IMG/VR virus record: IMGVR_UViG_3300020162_001664
Span: 1 to 40,913 of that record
Reading direction: 5' to 3' (one strand)
Source of the DNA: a virus
DNA: 40,913 bases
Both the position numbers and the translations under genes were made by a program. Below, piece after piece: positions 33,312 to 40,913 of this stretch. Under the pieces are notes generated by a model, which was not told where the DNA came from, searched no databases, and was given only the letters and a program-made list of their open reading frames with translations. Numbering within the stretch: position 1 is the stretch's first letter; every line of letters begins with the position of its first letter.

Positions 33312-36300
33312 ATGAAGTTCTCCTATATCGGCAACCAGGAAAACAAAGATGTAAGAATAGCGGGTTCGTATGCGAACTCTGCATTCTCACACGCTAATGC
33401 TGCTTTCCTTGCGGCCAACACTAGTGGTGGTGGTTCAGTAAGTGTTGGAACAATAGCAATAACTGTTGACAACTTTACATCAAACGGTAATACGACCACA
33501 TACACATTAAGTACAACACCAACAGCTGAGCAATATGTAACAGTTGGTGTTGATGGTTTAACTCAATTTCGTAATACATACAACACTTCCGGCAACATAA
33601 TAACATTTGATTCCGTATTCGAAAACGGAGCAAACATAGAAGTCACAACAATAACATCAGCTATTGCTGTAGAGACTTCTGCGAATACAACAAATGCGGC
33701 CTTTGCAGTTGCAAATAGTGCTGCACAATATGCTAATGCGGCTTTCGTACAAGCCAATGCTGCATTTGCAGTTGCTAATTCTGGTTCAGGTGCAGCATCA
33801 GCTGGGTTATATGCTAATGCGGCTTTCATTCAAGCGAACACAGCCATAGATAATGCTGCTAGTGCAAGTCTATATGCTAATGCTGCGTTCTTAGCAGCCA
33901 ATAATGCTGTTGATACTTGGGTTAGAGATGCTGCTAATGCTGCCAGTTCTTATGCAAACTCAGCGTATACACAGGCAAACACTGCAACTACAAATGCAGC
34001 AACAGCAGATAATAAAGCTGTAACATCTGGTTCATATGCTAATGCATCATTCTTACATGCCAATGCTGCCTTTGCTGTTGCTAATTCTGGTTCAGGTGCA
34101 GCGTCAGCTGGATCATACGCTAATGCGGCTTTCATACAAGCCAATAGTGCATATGAATTGGCAAATGCTGTTGCAGGTGGAGGCACACTACTAATTCAAA
34201 CTGACAATTTTACTGCAAACGGAAACACAACTACCTTTGGGTTAAGTGTAGTACCTGTTTCTGAAGCCTATGTAACAGTTGGTTTAAATGGTCTAACTCA
34301 ATTTCGTAATACATATACTATCACCGGTAATATAATAACCTTCGATTCCGTATTTGAAAACGGATCAAACCTGGAAATTACCACAATCTCTGGTGCTGGC
34401 ATTACAGTGTTGGCGTCAGCAAATAATACTAATGCTGCTTTCTTGCAAGCAAATGCGGCCTTCCTTGCGGCTAATAATGCAATAGATACATGGGTTAGAG
34501 GTGCTGCCAATTCAGCTGGTCAATACGCAAACTCAGCTTACACTCAGGCAAATACAGCAACTACTAATGCATCAACAGCCGATGGTAAGGCAGTAACTGC
34601 TGGTTCATATGCTAATGCGGCCTTCTTACAAGCAAACACAGCAACCAATGATGCAGCTAGTGCAAGTTTGTATGCCAATGCTGCGTTCTTAGCAGCCAAT
34701 AATGCTGTTGATACTTGGGTTAGAGATGCTGCTAATGCAGCCGGTTCATATGCCAATTCAGCATATACACAGGCAAACACCGCAACCACTAATGCATCAA
34801 TAGCTGATGGTAAAGCGGTAACATCCGGTGTGTATGCAAATTCGGCTTTCTTACATGCCAATGCTGCCTTTGCTATTGCAAATTCTGGTTCAGGCGCAGC
34901 TTCGGCTGGCACTTATGCGAATGCGGCTTTTATACAAGCCAACAGTTCATATGAATTGGCGAATACTATTGCGAGTGGTGGAACATTATATATTAATGTA
35001 GACAACTTTACATCAAACGGCAATACGACCACATATACTTTAGGTGTGACACCGGTAACCGAATCACATGTAACGGTTGGTGTTGATGGTCTTGTTCAAT
35101 TTCGCAACACATATTCAGTTGTTGGCAACATAATAACATTTGATTCCGTATTTGAAAACGGAGCAAATCTAGAAATTACGACATTATCTGGTACTGGTAT
35201 CACAGTATTAAATTCTGCAAATAATACCAATGCTGCTTTCCTGCAATCTAACGCCGCATTTATACACGCCAACGCGGCCTTCGCTGTTGCCAATTCTGGT
35301 TCAGGCGCAGCGTCAGCTGGTTCATATGCTAATGCGGCTTTCATACAAGCCAATACAGCAATATCAAATGCTGCTAGTGCAAGTCTATATGCTAATGCGG
35401 CTTTCATACAAGCCAATGCGGCCTTCACCGCAGCTAACAATGCAGTAGATACATGGGTTCGTGATGCTGCTAATGCAGCCAGTTCTTATGCAAATTCAGC
35501 TTATACACAGGCCAATACAGCAACAACGAATGCTGCTACAGCTGACAACAAAGCAGTTACATCTGGTTCATATGCTAATGCTGCCTTTTCCCAAGCAAAC
35601 ACTGCAACTACAAATGCAGCTACAGCAGATGATAAGGCAGTTACGGTTGGTTCATATGCTAACTCCGCATTCACTAGAGCCAACAACTCTTTAAACATTA
35701 CCACCGGTGGTACAGTTACTGGTGATATTGTTGTTACTGGTAACTTAACAATTCAAGGTCAACAGACCTATGCAAACACACAAACAGTATTAATTGCAGA
35801 TAATATTATTACTCTTAATGCCGCTATAGATCAAGCTTCGGCGCCGGCGTTTAATGCTGGTATTGAAGTTGACCGAGGTTCTTCTGCAAACACATCTTTA
35901 CTTTGGAACGAATCAACGGACAAATGGGTTGCGACCAATGACGGTACAAATTATTTTAATCTTGCTTCTGATGCTGCCGAATCTTATGCCAACTCCGCAT
36001 ACACTCAAGCGAATACAGCTACGACTAATGCTGCAACAGCTGATGGTAAAGCAGTAACATCTGGTTTGTATGCCAATGCAGCTTTCATTCAAGCAAACAC
36101 AGCCATAGATAATGCTGCTAGTGCAAGTCTATATGCAAATGCAGCATTTTTAAAAGCAAATAATGCTACTGATACATGGGTAAGAGATGCAGCCAATGCT
36201 GCTAGTTCTTACGCAAACTCTGCTTATAGTCAAGCGAATACGGCTACGACAAATGCGGCTACAGCTGACAACAAAGCTGTAACATCTGGAACATATGCTA

Positions 36301-37421
36301 ACTCGGCTTTCTTACATGCTAATGCGGCTTTTGCGGCCGCGAATGCCACTGGAGGTAGTGGAACATTATTAATACAAACCGACAACTTCACATCAAACGG
36401 TAATACAACAACCTACACTTTAGGTATAACACCGGCATCTGAAGCTCATGTAACGGTTGGTGTTGATGGTTTAACACAATTTCGTAATACATATAATATT
36501 GTTGGTAATATAATAACTTTTGATTCCGTGTTTGAGAACGGAGCAAATTTAGAAATTACCACATTGTCTGGTGCTGGCATTACAGTATTGGAATCTGCAA
36601 ACAATACCAACGCAGCATTTATACATGCTAATGCTGCCTTTGCAGTTGCCAATTCTGGTTCAGGTGCAGCATCAGCTGGGTTATATGCCAATGCTGCATT
36701 CTTGCAAGCGAATACGGCAACCACCAATGCTGCTGGAGCAAGTTTGTATGCCAATGCTGCATTCATACAAGCTAATGCAGCATTCACAGCAGCCAATAAT
36801 GCTGTTGATACTTGGGTAAGAGATGCTGCTAATGCTGCCAGTTCTTACGCTAACTCCGCTTTTCTTGCTGCAAATACAGCCGACTCAAAAGCAGTAACAG
36901 CTGGTTCATATGCTAACTCATCATACACACAAGCCAATACCGCTACAACCAATGCATCAATAGCCGATGGTAAGGCAGTAACTGCTGGTTCATATGCTAA
37001 TGCAGCATTTTTGCAAGCCAATGCGGCCTTCACTGCTGCTAATAATTCTACAGACACTTGGGTCCGAGGTGCTGCTAATGCAGCCAGTTCTTACGCGAAC
37101 TCTGCATATACTCAGGCCAATACTGCTACAATAAATGCATTAGCTGCATCCACTTATGCTAACTCGGCATACGCTAAGGCCAACTCAATTTCTTCCGGGA
37201 TTACATTTACAGCCAACTCTGGTGTTCCTGTTTATGCAAATGTTGGTGACCAGTGGTGGTCAACCACCGATGATATACTCTATGAATATATAAATGATGG
37301 TACTTCAAATGTTTGGGTTGATATGTCATCTTCTGCCATAACAAGTACATCTGTTGCTTCATCTTCATCTTCAATAAATAATGCAAGGACTATCATTAAT
37401 GCATATGTCTTTGGATCTTAA
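33312..37421 (+). CDS. Giant YANAAF-repeat fibre, 1369 residues
   Basis: The short N-terminus (MKFSYIGNQENKDVRIAGSY) is followed by four rounds of alternating A/N/T repeats (SYANAAFLQANTATTNAATA, DTWVRDAANAASSYANSAYT) and a 63-residue beta domain (VDNFTSNGNTTTYTL, TVGVDGLTQFRNTY, NIITFDSVFENGANLEITTL). The four copies start at residues about 52, 297, 563 and 1023. Between copies 3 and 4 lies a different module at about 802-872 (GDIVVTGNLTIQGQQTYANT, GIEVDRGSSANTSLLWNEST). The end is a Trp-containing segment (VYANVGDQWWSTTDDILYEY) plus a short Ser-rich tail. The architecture is of a long, flexible-looking shaft with spaced beta knobs. It is probably a long tail fibre. No catalytic or S74 domain is visible. 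Repeats raise the chance of length variation among relatives. Confidence 0.88.
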   Translation: MKFSYIGNQENKDVRIAGSYANSAFSHANAAFLAANTSGGGSVSVGTIAITVDNFTSNGNTTTYTLSTTPTAEQYVTVGVDGLTQFRNTYNTSGNIITFDSVFENGANIEVTTITSAIAVETSANTTNAAFAVANSAAQYANAAFVQANAAFAVANSGSGAASAGLYANAAFIQANTAIDNAASASLYANAAFLAANNAVDTWVRDAANAASSYANSAYTQANTATTNAATADNKAVTSGSYANASFLHANAAFAVANSGSGAASAGSYANAAFIQANSAYELANAVAGGGTLLIQTDNFTANGNTTTFGLSVVPVSEAYVTVGLNGLTQFRNTYTITGNIITFDSVFENGSNLEITTISGAGITVLASANNTNAAFLQANAAFLAANNAIDTWVRGAANSAGQYANSAYTQANTATTNASTADGKAVTAGSYANAAFLQANTATNDAASASLYANAAFLAANNAVDTWVRDAANAAGSYANSAYTQANTATTNASIADGKAVTSGVYANSAFLHANAAFAIANSGSGAASAGTYANAAFIQANSSYELANTIASGGTLYINVDNFTSNGNTTTYTLGVTPVTESHVTVGVDGLVQFRNTYSVVGNIITFDSVFENGANLEITTLSGTGITVLNSANNTNAAFLQSNAAFIHANAAFAVANSGSGAASAGSYANAAFIQANTAISNAASASLYANAAFIQANAAFTAANNAVDTWVRDAANAASSYANSAYTQANTATTNAATADNKAVTSGSYANAAFSQANTATTNAATADDKAVTVGSYANSAFTRANNSLNITTGGTVTGDIVVTGNLTIQGQQTYANTQTVLIADNIITLNAAIDQASAPAFNAGIEVDRGSSANTSLLWNESTDKWVATNDGTNYFNLASDAAESYANSAYTQANTATTNAATADGKAVTSGLYANAAFIQANTAIDNAASASLYANAAFLKANNATDTWVRDAANAASSYANSAYSQANTATTNAATADNKAVTSGTYANSAFLHANAAFAAANATGGSGTLLIQTDNFTSNGNTTTYTLGITPASEAHVTVGVDGLTQFRNTYNIVGNIITFDSVFENGANLEITTLSGAGITVLESANNTNAAFIHANAAFAVANSGSGAASAGLYANAAFLQANTATTNAAGASLYANAAFIQANAAFTAANNAVDTWVRDAANAASSYANSAFLAANTADSKAVTAGSYANSSYTQANTATTNASIADGKAVTAGSYANAAFLQANAAFTAANNSTDTWVRGAANAASSYANSAYTQANTATINALAASTYANSAYAKANSISSGITFTANSGVPVYANVGDQWWSTTDDILYEYINDGTSNVWVDMSSSAITSTSVASSSSSINNARTIINAYVFGS
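33465..33653 (+). repeat. 63-residue fibre domain, copy 1
   Basis: First of four in-frame 189-bp copies in this gene, starting VDNFTSNGNTTTYTLSTTPT and ending GANIEVTTI. It is followed by ITSAIAV rather than the SGAGITVL of the other copies. Confidence 0.85.
34200..34388 (+). repeat. 63-residue fibre domain, copy 2
   Basis: 189 bp, starting TDNFTANGNTTTFGLSVVPV; the most divergent of the four copies in this gene. It is followed by SGAGITVL. Confidence 0.85.
34998..35186 (+). repeat. 63-residue fibre domain, copy 3
   Basis: 189 bp, starting VDNFTSNGNTTTYTLGVTPV. It is followed by SGTGITVL and is very similar to copy 4, including long stretches at DNA level. Confidence 0.85.
36378..36566 (+). 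repeat. 63-residue fibre domain, copy 4
   Basis: 189 bp, starting TDNFTSNGNTTTYTLGITPA. It is followed by SGAGITVL. The central GVDGLTQFRNTY and FDSVFENGA motifs are identical to copy 1. Confidence 0.85.
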
Positions 37422-37430
37422 GGAATAAAC

Positions 37431-37787
37431 ATGGCATTAAATCTAGCCAATACAATAACAATAACGGCCAAAACGGCACTGGTTAATGTTACAACTGTTT
37501 CCGCAAATGTACTAAGTAACGCAACAAGTAGTGGACAGATTCACAAAATTAACACTATCATGTTTAATAATTATGGTGTTACGAATATCACTGCAAATCT
37601 TACAATTAATCGCAGCGCTGTTGGTGATTTTTATGTTGCTAGACTCATAACAGTTCCAGCTAGTTCTATTTTAACTGTTATTGCCAAAGACAATGCAATT
37701 TATTTGGAAGAAGGTGACACACTACAAGCACATGGTTCTGCAAATTCATCAATGCATTTGATCGTTGGTCACGAACTACTGAGTTAA
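37431..37787 (+). CDS. Small beta protein, paralogue 2 of a three-member set
   Basis: A 118-residue protein preceded by AAGGA. Its closest relative in the window is 39894: both have a Thr-rich N-terminus (MALNLANTITITAKTALVNV), then QIHKINTIMFNNYGVTNITA against QVRKINTIIIANINGV, then a 'vPA.S.l.vi.kd.aiYleEGd.lqa.gS.ns' region (LTVIAKDNAIYLEEGDTLQA). The KINTI motif and the YLEEGD/YITEGQE motif are shared. It lies 9 bases after the giant fibre and before the Gly-rich protein. Probably a virion beta-sandwich protein associated with the fibre; function not known. Confidence 0.72.
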   Translation: MALNLANTITITAKTALVNVTTVSANVLSNATSSGQIHKINTIMFNNYGVTNITANLTINRSAVGDFYVARLITVPASSILTVIAKDNAIYLEEGDTLQAHGSANSSMHLIVGHELLS

Positions 37788-37788
37788 C

Positions 37789-38820
37789 ATGAGAACAAGA
37801 TCAAATTATGGTGTAACCGGTTCAGCAGTAACACTTTCCGCAGCAAGCACCGGTGGTTTTTTTGGTTCGGAAGATTTGCGTTTAGGTAGATTGAATAGTG
37901 TTTGGCCAGAAATATTTATTCCTGTTGTGTCGGCGGTAGAGTATCTTGTAGTAGCTGGCGGCGGCGGCGGCGGTGGATGGATAGGCGGCGGAGGCGGGGC
38001 GGGTGGATTTAAAACCGCAACAGGATTTTCAGTAAGTGCTGGAACACCTATAACTATCACGGTTGGTGCCGGCGGCGGCGCGGGCACCGGAGCTCCCGGC
38101 GGACAAGGTAACCCTGGTATAGTGGGAAGCAATTCAGTATTTTCATCTATCACTAGCTTGGGTGGAGGATATGGAGCTTCTGCGATTGGTTCATCCGGTG
38201 GTACCGGTGGCTCAGGCGGCGGCGGGGCCGATTCTGGTAGTTCATCCGTTGCCGGCGGCGGCGGATTAGGAACAGCTGGCCAAGGTAATAACGGCGGCGG
38301 CGGAATCGATGGCTCTGGCGGCGCGGCTGGTGGCGGCGGGGGAGCCGGCGCAGCAGGCTCGATTGCTGTCGCTGCTACTTATCCTTCAGGTGCTAATGGT
38401 GGTATAGGTTTACAATCTTCAATATCAGGAACATCAACATATTATGCCGGCGGCGGAGGAGGAGGTACTTTTTCTGGACCAAGCACTACCGCCGGCAACG
38501 GTGGATCAGGTGGCGGTGGTGGAGGGAGTAGCCGTACAGGTTCATCTGGCGGCACAGGAGGTATCAACGGCGGCCAAAATGGTGGAATTGGTGTAGTTGC
38601 TGGTGCTGGTGGAATTAATTCTGGTGGTGGCGGTGGCGGCGGTAACGGCGCGGGTTCTTTTGTTACTGATAATGGAGGCGCCGGCGGTTCCGGTATAGTA
38701 ATATTGCGTTATCTTGATGCATATGCAGCAGCCACATCAACCACAGGTTCACCAACAATCACAACCGCTGGTGGTTATAGGATATATAAGTTTACTAGTT
38801 CTGGTTCGATAACCTTTTAA
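37789..38820 (+). CDS. Glycine-rich adhesin-like protein
   Basis: A 343-residue protein. The N-terminus (MRTRSNYGVTGSAVTLSAAS, LRLGRLNSVWPEIFIP) leads into VEYLVVAGGGGGGGWIGGGG and a ~230-residue Gly-rich region of runs separated by short hydrophobic pieces, as in polyglycine-helix sandwiches of phage adhesins such as the T-even gp38 class. The end has AGGSGIVILRYLDAYAA, then a terminal TAGGYRIYKFTSSGSITF, common in phage Gly-rich fibre proteins. GGC dominates the Gly codons in these runs, unlike the rest of the window. This is a good candidate for a host-recognition tip. It overlaps nothing and lies between two fibre cassettes. Homology to gp38 itself is not claimed. Confidence 0.82.
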   Translation: MRTRSNYGVTGSAVTLSAASTGGFFGSEDLRLGRLNSVWPEIFIPVVSAVEYLVVAGGGGGGGWIGGGGGAGGFKTATGFSVSAGTPITITVGAGGGAGTGAPGGQGNPGIVGSNSVFSSITSLGGGYGASAIGSSGGTGGSGGGGADSGSSSVAGGGGLGTAGQGNNGGGGIDGSGGAAGGGGGAGAAGSIAVAATYPSGANGGIGLQSSISGTSTYYAGGGGGGTFSGPSTTAGNGGSGGGGGGSSRTGSSGGTGGINGGQNGGIGVVAGAGGINSGGGGGGGNGAGSFVTDNGGAGGSGIVILRYLDAYAAATSTTGSPTITTAGGYRIYKFTSSGSITF

Positions 38821-38829
38821 GAAAAATAG

Positions 38830-39882
38830 ATGGCTTTTCCAACAACACCAACAAACGGACAAACAGCTTCTGTCAATGGTATTACATACCAATACAGTAC
38901 AACAAAGACTGCGTGGACTGTTGTACCAAATACATTGTTGGTACAAGCTAATGCGGCTTTTATACAAGCAAATGCAGCCTTCACACAGGCTAATACTGCA
39001 ACAAATAATGCTGCTGGAGCAAGCCTTTATGCCAATGCTGCATTCTTGGCAGCCAATAATTCGACAGATACCTGGGTAAGAGGTGCTGCTAATGCTGCCA
39101 GTTCTTATGCTAACTCTGCTTATACGCAGGCAAATACAGCAACCACTAATGCATCGGTGGCCGATGATAAAGCGGTATCTTCTGGAGTTTATGCCAACGC
39201 TGCTTTTATACAAGCTAATACAGGTACAACTAATGCTGCTGGTGCAAGTCTATATGCAAACGCAGCCTTCTTACAAGCCAATACGGCAACCAATAACGCT
39301 GCTGGAGCAAGTTTATATGCTAATGCTTCCTTTCTGCAAGCCAATACTGCTGCGACAAATGCAATAAGTGCTGGGCTATATGCTAATGCAGCATTCTTAG
39401 CAGCTAACAATGCAGTAGATACATGGGTTCGTGATGCTGCTAATGCAGCCAGTTCGTATGCGAACTCAGCATACACGCAGGCAAATACAGCAACAACGAA
39501 TGCTGCTACAGCTGACGGCAAAGCAGTAACATCTGGTTCATATGCAAACTCTGCATTCTTACATGCTAATGCTGCCTTTGAGGCAGCCAACACAGGTGGT
39601 GGTACACCAGTTAGTGTAACGACCAACAAGTTTACTGCGAATGGTTCAACAAGTACATTTAATTTAACTGTAACACCAGATAATGAAAATCTAGTTACTG
39701 CCGTTGTTGATGGTATTGTTCAACTTAGAGATACATATATACTATCAGGCAGCACCATTCAATTCGATTCAACAATTTATGCCAACGCAAATGTTGAAAT
39801 AACCACAATTAGTGGTGGTGGTGGAGGAGGCGGAGGTGCATCTTTTGGTCTAGGTTTAATAACATCTTTAATATTCAGATAA
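38830..39882 (+). CDS. YANAAF-repeat fibre, 350 residues
   Basis: The N-terminus (MAFPTTPTNGQTASVNGITY, QYSTTKTAWTVVPNTLLVQA) carries the common tail-fibre 'P.nG.....nG..Y.yd..k..W' module. Then come YANAAF repeats with two TWVR units (DTWVRGAANAASSYANSAYT, DTWVRDAANAASSYANSAYT). One 63-residue domain follows at 39622-39810 (TNKFTANGSTSTFNLTVTPD, FDSTIYANANVEITTI), and the end is a Gly run (GGGGGGGGASFGLG). It is a compact version of the 1369-residue fibre. It shares a 55-bp identical tract with it and is followed by paralogue 3 of the small beta proteins. Confidence 0.85.
   Translation: MAFPTTPTNGQTASVNGITYQYSTTKTAWTVVPNTLLVQANAAFIQANAAFTQANTATNNAAGASLYANAAFLAANNSTDTWVRGAANAASSYANSAYTQANTATTNASVADDKAVSSGVYANAAFIQANTGTTNAAGASLYANAAFLQANTATNNAAGASLYANASFLQANTAATNAISAGLYANAAFLAANNAVDTWVRDAANAASSYANSAYTQANTATTNAATADGKAVTSGSYANSAFLHANAAFEAANTGGGTPVSVTTNKFTANGSTSTFNLTVTPDNENLVTAVVDGIVQLRDTYILSGSTIQFDSTIYANANVEITTISGGGGGGGGASFGLGLITSLIFR
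39622..39810 (+). repeat. 63-residue fibre domain, fifth copy, in the 350-residue fibre
   Basis: It has exactly the same 189-bp length as the four copies in the neighbouring giant fibre, but is clearly diverged (IVQLRDTY and FDSTIYANANVEIT in place of LTQFRNTY and FDSVFENGANLEIT). Confidence 0.8.
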
Positions 39883-39893
39883 ACGGATAAAAA

Positions 39894-40250
39894 ATGGCAA
39901 ATCCAAATTTATACACTGCAACAACGATAACTGCTAATACATTGACTGCAGCATTAACGACAACATCAACCACACAAATATTGGCCGGTTCTGCAAATCA
40001 GGTTAGAAAAATAAATACGATTATCATTGCAAACATTAACGGTGTTAACTCTGCTAGTTGCAACGTAAGTTATTTTGATGGTACTAATGATCGTGCATTT
40101 GCCAGCCAAGTTTCTATTCCAGCAGGCGCATCTGTGGTTTTAATTGATAGAAACAGTGGTTTCTATATCACAGAAGGCCAAGAAATTAGGGGTGGAGCAA
40201 GTTTAAATAGTTATTTGACTGCGCTTGTAAGTTATGAAACACTTGGTTAA
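39894..40250 (+). CDS. Small beta protein, paralogue 3 of a three-member set
   Basis: A 118-residue protein (MANPNLYTATTITANTLTAA). It aligns with 37431 over most of its length: QVRKINTIIIANINGVNSAS, CNVSYFDGTN, VSIPAGASVVLIDRNSGFYI, TEGQEIRGGASLNSYLTALV, SYETLG. The shared 'iPAgaSvvlIdr.sgfYiTEGq' segment suggests a common beta fold. Placement after a YANAAF fibre matches the other two members. The ATG follows a weak ribosome-binding sequence (ACGGATAAAA). Function is unknown; virion association is inferred from context. Confidence 0.72.
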   Translation: MANPNLYTATTITANTLTAALTTTSTTQILAGSANQVRKINTIIIANINGVNSASCNVSYFDGTNDRAFASQVSIPAGASVVLIDRNSGFYITEGQEIRGGASLNSYLTALVSYETLG

Positions 40251-40259
40251 AGGTAAAAA

Positions 40260-40913
40260 ATGCCTAGAATAAATGGCGGAATTATTGGTAAATCAAATAG
40301 ACCCGAATTTTATAAATCTGGAGGCATCTGGACATTATCGGATGTTGAGTTATCAAGACGCATTGGACAGTGGCCGTTAGCTATTGGTAATATTTCTATT
40401 GGTGTAGCGCAAGGCACATCACCATATATACAAATATATCCATGGACCACCGGTACAGGATTTGGCGCTAAGTATGCGGATCCAGCTACATTACCCACTG
40501 GTGTTGGGAATGGAATAGATTTCAGTCCTAGTGGATCAGATGTTGGTGTTGCTCATACTACTACACCTTTTGTCTCTATATATCCATGGAGTAGTATTGG
40601 ATTTGGTACCAAGTATGCTAACCCAGTTACATTGCCGTCGAGCGCTGGCCAAGGAATAAATTTCAGTCCTAGTGGATCGGATGTTGGTGTTGCTCATACT
40701 ACTACACCTTTTGTGGCTATATATCCGTGGACCACTGGTACAGGATTTGGTACCAAGTATGCTAACCCATCTACATTGCCCGCCAGTCACGGCCAAGGAA
40801 TAAATTTCAGTCCTAGTGGAACAGATGTTGGTGTTGCACATCAGAGTTCACCTTATGTCTCCATATATCCATGGACCACTGGTACAGGATTTGGTACCAA
40901 GTATGCTAACCCA
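40260..40913 (+). CDS. Partial beta-propeller-like repeat protein (runs off right edge)
   Basis: The gene starts at ATG 40260 after AAAGG, and 218 residues are visible before the edge. Residues 1-47 form a head (MPRINGGIIGKSNRPEFYKS, GGIWTLSDVELSRR). Then come tandem units of 47-48 residues with GVAHTTTPFVSIYPWSS, GFGTKYANP and GINFSPSGSDV. The FSPSGxDVxVAH...IYPW cadence is that of WD40-like beta-propeller blades. Three full units and part of a fourth are visible, and more are expected to the right. A virion surface or receptor-binding propeller is likely, and it would close the adhesin block. It is not visible in full, so length and C-terminal domains are unknown. Confidence 0.82.
   Translation, partial: MPRINGGIIGKSNRPEFYKSGGIWTLSDVELSRRIGQWPLAIGNISIGVAQGTSPYIQIYPWTTGTGFGAKYADPATLPTGVGNGIDFSPSGSDVGVAHTTTPFVSIYPWSSIGFGTKYANPVTLPSSAGQGINFSPSGSDVGVAHTTTPFVAIYPWTTGTGFGTKYANPSTLPASHGQGINFSPSGTDVGVAHQSSPYVSIYPWTTGTGFGTKYANP
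40401..40913 (+). repeat. Tandem 141-144-bp repeats coding propeller-like blades
   Basis: Units start at 40401, 40545, 40686 and 40830 (48, 47, 48 and at least 28 residues). Copies 2 and 3 share long identical DNA runs around their starts, so recent homogenisation is likely. Confidence 0.85.

Noticed and set aside
37806-38153. Pro-rich antisense frame opposite the Gly-rich gene
   Set aside because: It is simply the complement of GGN runs; there is no independent support.
14765-40250. CRISPR-like interpretation of the regular repeats
   Set aside because: Repeats are in-frame coding units with synonymous variation and no unique spacers, so they are protein repeats.

Overview
This window is the tail-morphogenesis region of a T4-like (contractile-tail, myovirus-type) bacteriophage. 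The DNA is visibly AT-rich and almost gapless. Genes are packed with 1-15 base gaps or short ATGA/TAATG overlaps, and the largest space between genes is the divergent gap at 3182-3312. I see no tRNA, integrase, transposase, CRISPR array or host metabolic gene. The gene set (gp4, gp26, gp48, gp53, gp27-like, gp5 parts, gp25, gp6, gp8), together with long fibre genes built from YANAAF-type repeats, resembles T4-like phages of aquatic bacteria. The host cannot be named from this stretch.

Layout. (a) Minus strand, 1-3181, read leftwards: gp4 head-completion protein, a conserved protein of unknown role, a tail-tube-fold protein (gp19/gp54 family), gp26, a small gp51-position ORF, and the 5' part of a large gene with APKT repeats that may be the tape measure. 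(b) Plus strand, 3313-17081, the baseplate: gp48, gp53, gp27-like hub, a split gp5 (OB domain and spike in separate genes with an unknown helical protein between them, and no lysozyme domain), an unknown protein, gp25, gp6, a gp7-position protein, a repeat-rich fibre-like protein and gp8. (c) 17091-23653: a 2112-residue DUF4815-like protein and a small conserved coiled-coil protein. (d) 23655 to the right edge: a fibre/adhesin region. It holds a 1410-residue fibre with a self-cleaving S74 chaperone tail, a second fibre, small beta proteins, several fibres sharing N-terminal modules and C-terminal DGGxF tails, a 1369-residue YANAAF-repeat fibre, a glycine-rich adhesin, three paralogous ~110-residue beta proteins, and a truncated beta-propeller-like repeat protein at the edge.

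How it works together. The left genes would build the tube and its chaperones, the central genes the hub, spike and wedges, and the right third the host-recognition equipment. Sites of the form NATAAATA, similar to the T4 late promoter, lie before several transcription blocks.

Main points for a second look: (1) a T TTT TTC slippery heptamer at the end of gp26 that would fuse it by -1 frameshift to the small downstream ORF, just ahead of the putative tape-measure gene, the arrangement of lambda G/GT; (2) one GxGY-type beta repeat inserted in four successive baseplate proteins; (3) a repeating fibre plus ~110-residue cassette with five exact-length copies of a 63-residue domain and a 55-bp identical tract between two fibre genes; (4) a shared C-terminal DGGxF tail on otherwise unrelated adjacent proteins.
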